Origin: WM-3-3 sp041660045
GTDB taxonomy: Bacteria > Pseudomonadota > Gammaproteobacteria > Methylococcales > Methylomonadaceae
DNA: 64,000 nucleotides
Assembly (NCBI GenBank): GCA_041660045.1
Contig: JBAZXA010000001.1
Location: 434,001 to 498,000 of the forward strand
Reading direction: 5' to 3'
The position numbers were made by a program, and so were the translations under genes. Below are positions 1 to 8,210 of the stretch, one piece after another. The notes beneath the pieces were generated by a model, which saw only the letters and a program-made list of their open reading frames with translations, made no database searches and had not been told where the DNA came from. The stretch's first letter is position 1, and each line of letters begins with the position of its first letter.

Positions 1-777
1 GAATTGCAACGCGCTAAAATTCAAGCCAATAATGAATATAAAATAGAATCACAAGTACTGGATTCTACAGAAGCCGCTGGAATTATCATTAGCGATCAAG
101 AGTTGGAAATTGCTTTCCAAGAAATCCGCGGACGATATCAGGATGAAGAAAGTTTTTTAATTGATTTGGAAAAAAACCAACTTGATAAAGAAAATCTTAT
201 ATCAGCCCTACGCCGGCGCTGCAAAGTTAATACTGTACTCGATTTAATTGCCAAAGACTCCCCAGGTATCAGCGAAATTGAAATAGGCATCTATTACCAC
301 TTGCATCCTGATCAATTTAACATACCTGAACGCAGAGAAGCCAGTCACCTTTTTATCCGTACCAATCCAAATTATCCTGAAAACAATCAGCTTATTGCAT
401 TAGCAAGAGCCCAAGAATTAGCGGATAAATTACAAAAAAAACCTTATAAATTTGCCGATTTGGCAAGTAAGTTTTCCGAATGCCCTACGGCCTTAAAAGG
501 TGGATCTTTAGGCTTGGTTACACGTGGCAAATTATATCCCGAGTTAGAAGATGTCCTCTTTCAACTTAAACAAGGCGAAGTCAGTCCCGTAGTAAAATCG
601 GAAATTGGCTTTCATGTCTTATTTTGTAAAAACATACTAAAACCTGAAGCCATTTCCTTAGCTAAAGCAACACCTAAAATACGCCAGCTTATGCAAGGCC
701 GTGCCAAACGAACCTGTCAACGCGCCTGGCTAGCTAGCTTACCTATCCCCGAATCTGGAGGAAGCTATTATGAATAA
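1..777 (+). CDS. nifM: NifM, nitrogenase iron-protein maturation peptidyl-prolyl isomerase (5' partial)
   Basis: The frame is open to the first base, so the true start lies upstream; about 258 codons are visible against roughly 270-290 in known NifM proteins. The second half is a parvulin-type PPIase domain (residues about 110-220), recognisable from the EASHLFIRT strand, the KGGSLGLVTRG stretch and the SEIGFHVLFC strand. The first half is the helical region of NifM/SurA-like foldases. NifM is needed to mature the nitrogenase Fe protein NifH in Azotobacter and Klebsiella. The stop codon overlaps the clpX start by 8 bases, so the two are translationally coupled, and a nif operon should continue to the left. 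A generic cytoplasmic parvulin is the alternative, but the clpX neighbour argues for NifM. Confidence 0.88.
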   Translation, partial: ELQRAKIQANNEYKIESQVLDSTEAAGIIISDQELEIAFQEIRGRYQDEESFLIDLEKNQLDKENLISALRRRCKVNTVLDLIAKDSPGISEIEIGIYYHLHPDQFNIPERREASHLFIRTNPNYPENNQLIALARAQELADKLQKKPYKFADLASKFSECPTALKGGSLGLVTRGKLYPELEDVLFQLKQGEVSPVVKSEIGFHVLFCKNILKPEAISLAKATPKIRQLMQGRAKRTCQRAWLASLPIPESGGSYYE

Positions 778-2044
778 TAAAGAAATGAAACACTGCTCTT
801 TTTGCGGCATTAGCCAATCTGCCTCTGTACCTCTTATCGCAGGTGCTGAAGGTCATATTTGCGGCGCCTGTGTTTTACTCGCTACTCAAGTGGTGACGAA
901 TTGGAGCCGCAAAAAAGAATTATCTGAAATGCAAGGCACCTTGCCAATTCCTGCAAAAATAAAGGAACATTTAGACCAGTACGTGATTGGCCAACATTTG
1001 GCGAAAGAAATTTTATCAGTTGCCGTTTATAACCACTACAAACGCTTAAAACATGAAAGTGGTGATGCCGGTTTAGGTGAGTTTGATACCGAAGTGGAAA
1101 TAGGAAAATCCAACATTTTACTAATTGGCCCCTCTGGCACAGGTAAGACCTTATTAGCCAGCACCTTAGCAAAAATTGTTGGGGTACCCTTTGTTGTCGC
1201 TGATGCGACCACCTTAACCCAAGCAGGTTATGTCGGTGATGATGTTGAAAATATTCTTGTGCGCTTGCTAGATGTTGCAGAAGGCAATGTGACCAACGCG
1301 GAATGGGGCATTGTTTACATTGATGAGATCGATAAAATTGCCCGCAGTCCAGAACAGCAAACTGGCACCCGCGATGTTTCAGGTGAAGGCGTGCAACAAG
1401 CCCTGTTGCGGTTAGTTGAAGGATCTCAGGTCAAAATTCCTTCTAAAGGCCAACGCAATAAAGACGGTGAATCGATGATCGATACCCGTAATATCCTATT
1501 TATAGCTGGTGGCTCTTTCCCTGGATTAGAAAAACATGTTGAAAAACGTTTGATCCCTTTAAATTCAGCTATAGGGTTCCATGCAGAAGTTAACAAGCCC
1601 TCTGAAAAACCCAGTCTTGATGATATGTTAAATGCTACCCAACCCAGTGATCTACGTAAATTTGGTTTAATACCTGAATTTATTGGTCGATTCCCTGTTT
1701 TGGCACCTTTGGAAGCCCTTGATGTGGACGCCCTAATTCAAGTGCTAACTGAACCCAAAAATGCGTTGGTAAGGCAGTATCAACAATTATTTGCTTACGA
1801 AGGTGTAAAACTTAGCTTTGAACAAGAGGCCCTTGTTGAAATTGCCAATAAAGCTATTGAAAGAGAAACTGGTGCCCGTGGCTTGCGTAGCATTATGGAA
1901 CAAATATTACGTAAAACCATGTTCGATATCCCATCAGTTGATGATATAGAAGAATGTATAGTGGATGCTGAGGCTGTCAAAGGCCAAGGTGAAATTAAAC
2001 TAACAAAAAAACAAGAAAATCAGCTTAAACAACAAACTGGCTAA
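770..2044 (+). CDS. clpX: ClpX-type AAA+ unfoldase, nif-associated paralogue (ClpX2-like)
   Basis: At 424 aa this is a full-length ClpX: zinc-binding domain with Cys9, Cys12, Cys31 and Cys34, Walker A GPSGTGKT (120-127), pore loop GYVG (153-156), Walker B (181-188), the ClpP-docking IGF tripeptide (268-270) and a C-terminal small domain. The loop that carries RKH in housekeeping ClpX reads RNK (229-231) and is about two residues shorter, so substrate choice probably differs. In Azotobacter vinelandii a second ClpX, encoded beside nifM, controls NifB and NifEN levels; gene order here is the same, and I infer the same role. No clpP or lon is adjacent, whereas housekeeping clpX normally sits with them. 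It would have to use ClpP encoded elsewhere. Confidence 0.9.
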   Translation: MNNKEMKHCSFCGISQSASVPLIAGAEGHICGACVLLATQVVTNWSRKKELSEMQGTLPIPAKIKEHLDQYVIGQHLAKEILSVAVYNHYKRLKHESGDAGLGEFDTEVEIGKSNILLIGPSGTGKTLLASTLAKIVGVPFVVADATTLTQAGYVGDDVENILVRLLDVAEGNVTNAEWGIVYIDEIDKIARSPEQQTGTRDVSGEGVQQALLRLVEGSQVKIPSKGQRNKDGESMIDTRNILFIAGGSFPGLEKHVEKRLIPLNSAIGFHAEVNKPSEKPSLDDMLNATQPSDLRKFGLIPEFIGRFPVLAPLEALDVDALIQVLTEPKNALVRQYQQLFAYEGVKLSFEQEALVEIANKAIERETGARGLRSIMEQILRKTMFDIPSVDDIEECIVDAEAVKGQGEIKLTKKQENQLKQQTG

Positions 2045-2386
2045 CAATAACCCAATAATTTGCTTTCTTAGCTGATTTGTTTTAATCCAAAAAAACTGAA
2101 ATAAAGAAAAGTAAACAGGTTATTTTTGATTGCAATTTATTGAAAAATATAACATTGAATAATAAAACTTTAGTTTAACAACCCATGGTAATTAAAGGCT
2201 GTCCAGTATAGTACAGCCTTAAGCAAATTAATGGTGCGAAATTGTTTGATATAATTCATTAAAAGTCGGGTAACAAAATATGGACAAAACCGTATTCGGA
2301 TACTTAAATACGCTTATTAATTTTCGAAACTAAACTTATAGCTTTTATTCATCACTTCACTATATTGATTTAATTTGAGTGCGAAT
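2045..2386. other. Intergenic region with one hairpin after clpX
   Basis: This AT-rich gap of 342 bases holds an 8-bp perfect stem, AAGGCTGT at 2195-2202 pairing with ACAGCCTT at 2213-2220, around a 10-base loop. It lies about 150 bases after the clpX stop. No T-run follows on either strand, so it is at best a weak terminator or a transcript-stabilising 3' structure for the nif operon. I see no convincing promoter for the downstream small gene and no tRNA or other RNA gene. Confidence 0.5.
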
Positions 2387-2692
2387 ATGAATGTCTGGGC
2401 CATTGATAAAGATGCCCCCCTAAAATTGCTATTGCTAGAGTTAGTTCATCGTTACGGCGAGAACACTTTGGCATTAAGCAACTTTGAACAACACTTTCAA
2501 GCCATTGAGTTATGTTTGCTCAATGAGCCAAACCTTACTGCGTATATATTTACTTTTGGCCAAGATAAAGGCCGTTATGGTATTGATTTAAAGTATCCTA
2601 TTACTACTCACGATATCGTCGGTCAAAATGAAAATAAGACCCTAGAACAAATCATAGAGATTATTGAGATCCATTTTTCATTATCGTGTTAG
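2387..2692 (+). CDS. Small hypothetical protein downstream of nifM-clpX
   Basis: The predicted product is 101 aa, soluble and without signal peptide or membrane segment. I place the start at the ATG at 2387, with GAG about seven bases upstream, rather than at an in-frame TTG 12 bases earlier. It opens MNVWAIDKDAPLKLLLLELV and ends with an acidic, Ile-rich helix (about 88-97). I do not recognise the family. It is separated from clpX by 342 bases, so membership of the nif operon is uncertain, but it points the same way and no other gene stands between. Codon use looks like that of its neighbours. Confidence 0.6.
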   Translation: MNVWAIDKDAPLKLLLLELVHRYGENTLALSNFEQHFQAIELCLLNEPNLTAYIFTFGQDKGRYGIDLKYPITTHDIVGQNENKTLEQIIEIIEIHFSLSC

Positions 2693-2931
2693 TAGCCACA
2701 AATTTCTTTTTCTAAAATCTTCAAACACTCGGCATTTCTATAGCCTATTTTTCTTTTATCACAGCCCTTTAGCTGAGCTTTGTTTTTAGATTTGAAGCCA
2801 AGCTAAGCAACAAGACCATCTAACGCACCAAATTTGTATTTAGCAACTGCCAAACATATCAACTTGGTGCAATATAAAATGTGAGATTGATGCTTAACCC
2901 TCATTAATGCTTATCCCTTTATCTTTTATAA

Positions 2932-2947
2932 CGGCATGAAAACTGCT
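2932..2947 (+). promoter_or_regulatory. Candidate sigma-54 (-24/-12) promoter
   Basis: The sequence CGGCATG-AAAA-CTGCTT keeps GG (2933-2934) and GC (2945-2946) exactly ten bases apart, as sigma-54 promoters require, and matches most of the TGGCACG-N4-TTGCW consensus, missing the first T, one C and one T. Initiation would fall near 2958, and an intrinsic terminator ends near 3038. Position next to a nif operon and a sigma-54 activator gene makes it plausible. No NifA upstream site (TGT-N10-ACA) was found, so this stays tentative. Confidence 0.3.
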
Positions 2948-3004
2948 TAATAAATATTATATTTATTTTGTTAGTCTTTTTCCATGTTAGGTGTCAAACC
3001 TATA

Positions 3005-3038
3005 GCGTCTTATGTTATATAATAAGGCGCTTTTTTTT
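3005..3038 (+). terminator. Intrinsic terminator
   Basis: GCGTCTTAT (3005-3013) pairs with ATAAGGCGC (3022-3030), nine pairs with one G-U, around an 8-base loop, followed directly by eight T residues (3031-3038). The nearest upstream coding sequence ends more than 300 bases earlier, so it more likely ends a non-coding transcript than the mRNA of the small orphan gene. Confidence 0.7.
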
Positions 3039-3413
3039 GCTTGTTTTTGACAGCTACTTGAAATTAAAGCAGTGTTAAAAATGGCCCAGATTGTCTAAAA
3101 CACAATACTCCTGCGTTTTTAAATTTCCTGCAGCCTGCAATCAATATTTGCTTTTCCAGCTGCGGGCATGAGAATAAATGCTTAAAGCACCCCCTCAAAA
3201 TGCACAAATTTGTCTGGACTATGGGAGTCATTTTTATTTTTTAATTCAGCCATACATTGACATGAATTTATCATAGAACCGCACCCCAACTTAAGATAGT
3301 ATTTAATATTGCTAATGCCAAACCATGATTTTGTCAATTAGCTTCTACATCAATCCATTTAATCCGTAGTAGACAATGTATAATCTCAAACAATATGATA
3401 ATGTTTAACCCTT

Positions 3414-4130
3414 ATGGATATTAGTAGCGCGTTTCAAGCCTCCTATTTTGTTGCCTTTGTCATGGGACTATCAACAAGCTTGCATTGTATTGGCATGTGC
3501 GGCTCAATAATAGGAACACTCACATTAAGCCTCAGCGAAGAGATACGTAATAAAAAATCATTATTACTCCCTTTTGTCATAAATTATAACGTAGGCAGAA
3601 TATTAAGTTACACCATAGTAGGTGCGTTAGCCGGTGCGGTTGAAGCCATTTTAAGCATGCCACTGGGCCACGGCCACGGCCATCGTTTGTTACAGTTGTT
3701 TTCAGCCGCTATTATGTTAGGCGCTGGGCTTTATATTGCTGGTTGGTTTCCACGCTTTGCCTATATTGAAAAACTTGGTGCTGTTGCCTGGAAACGTATA
3801 GAGCCCTACGGCAGAACATTAGTACCTGTTAAAAGCCGGACCCAAGCCTTGTTATTTGGTATGATTTGGGGGTGGTTACCCTGTGGATTAGTGTATGCTG
3901 CCCTAACTCTTGCCGCCACAACCGGTAATGTGGGTAAAGCCGCTTTTACTATGCTTTCATTTGGTTTAGGTACTTTACCTGCAGTGGTAGGTATGGGTAT
4001 AATGACAGGAATGCTGGCAAAGTTATCCCACTCCAAAGAATTTAAACAAGCTATTGGAATAATTATGATTTTAATTGCATTGCTAGCAGCACTACCCTGG
4101 CTCAATCCCATGAGAATGCAACATATTTAG
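3414..4130 (+). CDS. Sulfite exporter TauE/SafE-like (DsbD_2 type) inner-membrane protein
   Basis: This 238-aa polytopic membrane protein has about six hydrophobic helices. It opens with a helix carrying HCIGMCG (about 25-31), and a later helix has WLPCGLVYAAL (about 158-168). Those paired Cys-containing helices mark the DsbD_2/TauE-like family often found near cbb3 oxidase assembly and copper-handling genes. A His-rich GHGHGHR loop (about 84-90) suggests metal contact. Transport of copper or a reduced sulfur compound is inference; the substrate cannot be read from sequence. The gene is 21 bases upstream of a sigma-54 activator gene on the same strand, so the two are probably cotranscribed. 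Confidence 0.8.
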   Translation: MDISSAFQASYFVAFVMGLSTSLHCIGMCGSIIGTLTLSLSEEIRNKKSLLLPFVINYNVGRILSYTIVGALAGAVEAILSMPLGHGHGHRLLQLFSAAIMLGAGLYIAGWFPRFAYIEKLGAVAWKRIEPYGRTLVPVKSRTQALLFGMIWGWLPCGLVYAALTLAATTGNVGKAAFTMLSFGLGTLPAVVGMGIMTGMLAKLSHSKEFKQAIGIIMILIALLAALPWLNPMRMQHI

Positions 4131-4151
4131 TCAATAAGCAAAGAGGTATTA

Positions 4152-5108
4152 ATGGACCAATTCAATTCTATTATAGGGCAATCTCCCGCCCTTGAATCAT
4201 TAATACGTAACGCTAAAATTGTTGCCGCAACCGATGTAACCGTGTTGATTAAAGGCGAAACCGGTACTGGGAAAGAAATTCTTGCTTCCGCTATACAAAA
4301 AGCTAGCCCGCGGGCAAATAAAACGTTTATTACACTCAACTGCGCAGCTTTACCAGAAAGTCTTGTTGAATCAGAGCTTTTTGGCCATAAAAAAGGCTCT
4401 TTTACTGGCGCTAATCATGATAAACAGGGTCTTTTCCAAGCCGCAGACGGTGGCACGATATTCCTGGATGAAATCAATTCGTTACCCCTTTCTATCCAAG
4501 CAAAACTATTACGCTTCTTAGAATCAGGTGAGTGTTTGGCCATTGGTGACACCAAACCATACCATGTCAATGTACGTATTATTTCCGCTACAAATACCGA
4601 TATAAAAGCACAAATTGAAGTAGGTGAATTTAGGCAAGATTTATTTTTTCGGCTTAATGTCATCCCCTTGGAATTACCACCGCTGACACAACGCACTGAA
4701 GACATTGAGCATCTAATTACTTATTTTTTAAACTATTTTGCCGGTATACACTCGATAAATTCACCAAAATTCAGTAAACAATCCCTTAAAATTCTTAAAT
4801 CATATACCTGGCCAGGTAATATTCGTGAACTTAGAAACTTGTGTGAACGTTTAAGTATTTTATTGGCAGGGAAAGTAATTGAACCTGAAAATTTACCTCG
4901 TGAATTCAGCGCGTATAGTCATAGCACTAAACAGATAAACTTTACTTTACCGGAAACTGGTTTACAACTCGATAGTTTAGAAGCAGATCTTATACTTCAA
5001 GCACTAAGCAGAACCAATGGCAACCGCAGCAAATCCGCTAAACTATTGGGAATTTCACGAGATACTTTACTTTATCGCATGCAAAAACATAAGCTAGCGC
5101 CACATTAA
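4152..5108 (+). CDS. Sigma-54-dependent transcriptional activator without N-terminal sensor domain
   Basis: At 318 aa this is an AAA+ enhancer-binding protein that starts directly with its ATPase domain, as PspF does. Visible motifs are Walker A GETGTGKE (35-42), the sigma-54 contact loop GSFTGA (82-87, Ala to Ser at its second position), Walker B GGTIFLDE (100-107), the Arg-finger segment (161-167) and a Fis-type helix-turn-helix at the C-terminus (about 277-315). Lacking a receiver, GAF or PAS domain, it must be controlled by a partner protein or by its own level. A ribosome binding site AAAGAGG precedes the ATG. Its targets are not evident; the upstream TauE-like gene and the candidate sigma-54 promoter at 2932 are possibilities. 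Confidence 0.88.
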   Translation: MDQFNSIIGQSPALESLIRNAKIVAATDVTVLIKGETGTGKEILASAIQKASPRANKTFITLNCAALPESLVESELFGHKKGSFTGANHDKQGLFQAADGGTIFLDEINSLPLSIQAKLLRFLESGECLAIGDTKPYHVNVRIISATNTDIKAQIEVGEFRQDLFFRLNVIPLELPPLTQRTEDIEHLITYFLNYFAGIHSINSPKFSKQSLKILKSYTWPGNIRELRNLCERLSILLAGKVIEPENLPREFSAYSHSTKQINFTLPETGLQLDSLEADLILQALSRTNGNRSKSAKLLGISRDTLLYRMQKHKLAPH

Positions 5109-5137
5109 ATTTAATCTATACTTATAGCACCCTGCTC

Positions 5138-5872
5138 TCATACCCCGCGAATCCATTGCACTGTCAAATTGTCACTGTGGCCTTGGGCTCTAAATATTAA
5201 CAACCTCGCAAGTTTATTTAGTTCAGCCTTTCCACTAACAGGTTGTGCTAAGTTTAATAATTCCTGATCTTTCACATTCCCCCAAAACCCATCACTACAG
5301 ACTATAAACGTTTCACCCCTAGCCAAAGGTGGATAAACCTTTATATCTGCCTTATAAAGTTTCTGTACATTAATGCTCCGGGTCAATTGATTCAAATCTG
5401 GATGATGCGCATACTCAGCATCAGAAATCTTGCCCTCATTGAATAATTGCTGCGGTATGGAATGATCCAAAGTACGCCAAAGCAGTTGTTTTGGGTTCAA
5501 TCTATATATTCTTGAATCACCGCAATGTGCTGTTACAACACGATGAGTATCCATATATAGGATTGCGCAAGTTGTATGCGCAGCACTCGCATCTTGATCA
5601 TTAGCAAATAGACGGCTCATCTCGTCTACAGTATCTTCTAACCACCCTGACAATGCCTCTATGGCATTAGCCTCGATCATAACGGTATAAACCGGCGCTA
5701 ACTTCAGCAAAGCATGGCAAAAAAAACGCGATGCTTTCTCTCCTGCGTAATGTCCACCTAGACCATCAGCAACGACAAAAATTGCAAAGTTATCTTTGAT
5801 AACATAGGCCATGTAATCTTGATTAATCTCACGGTCGCCTAACGCGGTTAATTGATAAAACTCAAGCTTCAC
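5138..5872 (-). CDS. PP2C-family serine/threonine protein phosphatase
   Basis: This 244-aa protein is a bare PP2C domain like bacterial Stp1/PppA. Metal-ligand motifs are visible: GDREINQD (12-19), VADGLGGH (34-41, Asp36), SDGFWG (193-198, Asp194) and SDNLT (233-237, Asp234), with AHCGDSRIYRL (115-125) in the core. It should be cytosolic and Mn/Mg-dependent. The gene directly abuts pdxJ and is the last gene of the long lepA-to-pdxJ block, where many gammaproteobacteria have acpS instead. No kinase gene is adjacent; the nearest kinase-like gene in the window is the RIO kinase at 35767. Elsewhere similar phosphatases work with type VI secretion or Hanks-type kinases, but nothing here points to either. 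Confidence 0.88.
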   Translation of the reverse strand: MKLEFYQLTALGDREINQDYMAYVIKDNFAIFVVADGLGGHYAGEKASRFFCHALLKLAPVYTVMIEANAIEALSGWLEDTVDEMSRLFANDQDASAAHTTCAILYMDTHRVVTAHCGDSRIYRLNPKQLLWRTLDHSIPQQLFNEGKISDAEYAHHPDLNQLTRSINVQKLYKADIKVYPPLARGETFIVCSDGFWGNVKDQELLNLAQPVSGKAELNKLARLLIFRAQGHSDNLTVQWIRGV

Positions 5873-6628
5873 TTATTTTTCAGCAATTTTTCTTAAACGT
5901 GCGTCTATCATAAGACGTTTGAGGTCTTTAACCGTTTCCCCTAAGCCAAAAAACAGGGACTGTGCAATGATAGCATGCCCAATGTTTAATTCTACCAGCT
6001 CCGGTATCTTACAAATTGCCTCAACATTATGAAAATTTAGCCCGTGTCCTGCATTTACCTGTAAGCCGATTTCATTGGCAAATCTTGCAGCTGATTGAAT
6101 TCGGGAAAACTCTTCTAGCTTTTCTAATTTTGTCTTTGCATCGGCAAATTGACCCGTATGCAATTCTATAACGGGGGCCCCAGTCTTAATAGCCGCCTCT
6201 ATTTGAGCAATCTCAGGATCAATAAAAAGTGAAACCTCAATACCTGCATCTGCTAATTGACCACAGGCAGATTGTATACGCTGAAAATTACTTATCACAT
6301 CTAAGCCACCTTCGGTGGTCAATTCTTCTCGTTTTTCTGGCACCAAGCAACAGGCATAAGGTTTTAATTGCACCGCAATTTTTACCATTTCATCTGTGAC
6401 TGCCATTTCTAAATTTAATTTTGTATGCAACAACTCTTTTAATAGAATAATGTCCCTATCTTGGATGTGGCGCCTATCCTCACGTAAATGCGCTGTGATA
6501 CCATCAGCACCTGCTTGCTCAGCAACGAGTGCAGCTTGCACTGGTTCAGGATAGCGTGTACCCCTGGCTTGTCTTATCGTCGCTACGTGGTCAATATTTA
6601 CACCAAGTAAAATGTCTTTTCCTATCAT
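5873..6628 (-). CDS. pdxJ: Pyridoxine 5'-phosphate synthase PdxJ
   Basis: PdxJ condenses 1-deoxy-D-xylulose 5-phosphate with 3-amino-2-oxopropyl phosphate, the ring-closing step of the DXP-dependent vitamin B6 pathway. The 251-aa product matches family length and shows NIDHVATIRQARG (11-23), the catalytic His47 in ITAHLREDRRHI, Glu74 in NLEMAVT, and NAGHGLN with the second catalytic His near 195. It folds as a TIM barrel and acts as a cytosolic octamer in E. coli. It lies 3 bases after recO and abuts the phosphatase gene, in the conserved rnc-era-recO-pdxJ order. Confidence 0.97.
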   Translation of the reverse strand: MIGKDILLGVNIDHVATIRQARGTRYPEPVQAALVAEQAGADGITAHLREDRRHIQDRDIILLKELLHTKLNLEMAVTDEMVKIAVQLKPYACCLVPEKREELTTEGGLDVISNFQRIQSACGQLADAGIEVSLFIDPEIAQIEAAIKTGAPVIELHTGQFADAKTKLEKLEEFSRIQSAARFANEIGLQVNAGHGLNFHNVEAICKIPELVELNIGHAIIAQSLFFGLGETVKDLKRLMIDARLRKIAEK

Positions 6629-6631
6629 GCC

Positions 6632-7336
6632 TTATTGTCGCTTAATAATTTGATTCATCACCGCACGGCTTTTTAATGGTTTACCTTGTAAACAACTATC
6701 TATGACCAGCCGCATTAAAGATTTAGCAAAAAAAAGCACACGATCATCAGAAAAATTACGGGCTGATATTGCTAATAATGCCCACCCTGGATATCTGCCG
6801 TTTTCTACTTCTATTACCCCTTTTTCAGCGAAAAACTGATAATACTTATCAGTTTCGACAGGTTTATTTTTAGTATTATCATAATCAAACTGAATACCAT
6901 AACCTATACTTTCTAAAAGAATTAACTCGAAATCCCGCAATGGCACTTGTAAATTTGCGTTAAGGGTTAAATCCAATAAGCATTGCTGATACGCAGCAAA
7001 AACCTCTGGATAGGGATCATAAAGATGTAATAAATGAATGACTAATTCATTGATATAAAATCCACAATACAATTGCCAGCCGTTAAGCTCAGTAAAAGTT
7101 GTTGCAATCTCTGTGTGCGTTAGCAATTTGAGTTCAGTTTTACCGGTAAAGGTAAAGTATAACGGTATGAAAGGCCTGAGCACTCCAGCGGTTTTTGATT
7201 TTAACTTCCTAACGCCTTTTGCCAGCAACTTAACTTTTCCAAAATCTTGCGTCAAAACCTCAAGGAGTAGGCTAGTTTCCCGATATTGGGTTGATTGCAA
7301 GATAAATCCGGCTTGTAAATAAACCGTTTCACTCAT
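6632..7336 (-). CDS. recO: DNA repair protein RecO
   Basis: RecO anneals single strands and, with RecR, loads RecA onto SSB-coated gaps in the RecF pathway. The 234-aa protein has the usual N-terminal OB-fold (about 1-80, beginning VYLQAGFILQSTQYRETSLL) and a helical C-terminal domain. As in other gammaproteobacteria, I see no Cys4 zinc motif in the C-terminal half. The start overlaps the era stop by 8 bases, indicating translational coupling. Confidence 0.95.
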   Translation of the reverse strand: MSETVYLQAGFILQSTQYRETSLLLEVLTQDFGKVKLLAKGVRKLKSKTAGVLRPFIPLYFTFTGKTELKLLTHTEIATTFTELNGWQLYCGFYINELVIHLLHLYDPYPEVFAAYQQCLLDLTLNANLQVPLRDFELILLESIGYGIQFDYDNTKNKPVETDKYYQFFAEKGVIEVENGRYPGWALLAISARNFSDDRVLFFAKSLMRLVIDSCLQGKPLKSRAVMNQIIKRQ

Positions 7337-8210
7337 TAAAACCTAAATTTTGCAATGCCCGTTCATTATCAGACCAACCTTTTTTAACTTTTACCCAAAG
7401 TTCAAGATAAACTTTTTGCGCTAATAATTTTTCTATATCAAGACGCGCATCTATGCCGATTTTCTTAAGCATTTCACCTTGTTTTCCTATCACTATGGTT
7501 TTCTGGCTAGACCGTTCTACCCAAATGATTGCGTAAATCTTTGTGAGTTCAACATTTTCTTCATAACGCTCTATTTCTACGGTAAGCGCATAAGGTAATT
7601 CGTCACCTAATCGGCGGGTTAATTTTTCCCTTACAATTTCAGCACATAAGAACCGTTCTGAGCGATCGGTTACTTGATCCTCAGGAAAGATAAGACTAGC
7701 TTCTGGTAGCAGATTAAAAACCAACCCTTCTAACTCAAGCAAATTGATAGTCTTTAAAGCAGATATAGGAATCATATGCTTAAAATCGTAGCGATGTTGC
7801 GCTTTATCAAAAAAAGCAAATATTAGGTCCTTATCTTTAACCTTATCCACTTTATTAACGGCTAAAATTACAGGCAGACCAGCTTGTTCCAGCTTTTTAA
7901 AGATGATTTCATCATATTCATGAAATGATAAACCATCAATAAGCCAGACGATAACATCAACACCTGTTAACGTGGTATCAGCGGTATGGTTTAAATAACG
8001 ATTTAAGGCTTTTGTACCATTGCCATGCATGCCTGGTGTGTCTATGTAAATAGCTTGCCCTAAATCTGTCGTGTTAATACCAATGATGCGATGACGGGTA
8101 GTCTGTGGTTTTCGTGATGTAATGCTAATTTTTTGTTTCAATATATGGTTCATTAACGTTGATTTACCAACGTTAGGCCGCCCAATTAGGGCTACATAAC
8201 CACAATTCAT
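7329..8210 (-). CDS. era: GTPase Era, 30S ribosome assembly factor
   Basis: Era binds the 3' end of 16S rRNA and aids 30S maturation. At 293 aa it shows P-loop GRPNVGKS (10-17), DTPGMHG (57-63), an NKVDK guanine motif near 118-122, and a C-terminal KH domain containing IGKQGEMLKKIG. The gene overlaps rnc by 4 bases at its start and recO by 8 bases at its end, matching the rnc-era-recO operon of E. coli and Pseudomonas. Confidence 0.97.
   Translation of the reverse strand: MNCGYVALIGRPNVGKSTLMNHILKQKISITSRKPQTTRHRIIGINTTDLGQAIYIDTPGMHGNGTKALNRYLNHTADTTLTGVDVIVWLIDGLSFHEYDEIIFKKLEQAGLPVILAVNKVDKVKDKDLIFAFFDKAQHRYDFKHMIPISALKTINLLELEGLVFNLLPEASLIFPEDQVTDRSERFLCAEIVREKLTRRLGDELPYALTVEIERYEENVELTKIYAIIWVERSSQKTIVIGKQGEMLKKIGIDARLDIEKLLAQKVYLELWVKVKKGWSDNERALQNLGFNE

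Larger units (their letters stand above)
2693..3413. other. Gene-free 721-base region with promoter candidate and terminator
   Basis: No plausible coding frame was found on either strand. The region holds a sigma-54-like promoter candidate (2932-2947) and a good intrinsic terminator (3005-3038), listed separately, which together could define an RNA of about 80 nt. A 7-bp inverted pair, GCACCAA at 2825-2831 and TTGGTGC at 2864-2870, lies upstream of the promoter candidate. The remainder (3039-3413) is AT-rich and must contain the promoter of the TauE/SafE-type gene, though no clear -35/-10 pair stands out. Confidence 0.5.

Noticed and set aside
2232..2246. Second sigma-54-like element before the small orphan gene
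   Set aside because: GG and the following GT are nine bases apart rather than ten, and the -12 box lacks GC.
2825..2870. GCACCAA and TTGGTGC inverted pair as an NtrC site
   Set aside because: The halves are 32 bases apart, whereas NtrC sites have a short spacer; at most a long-loop hairpin.
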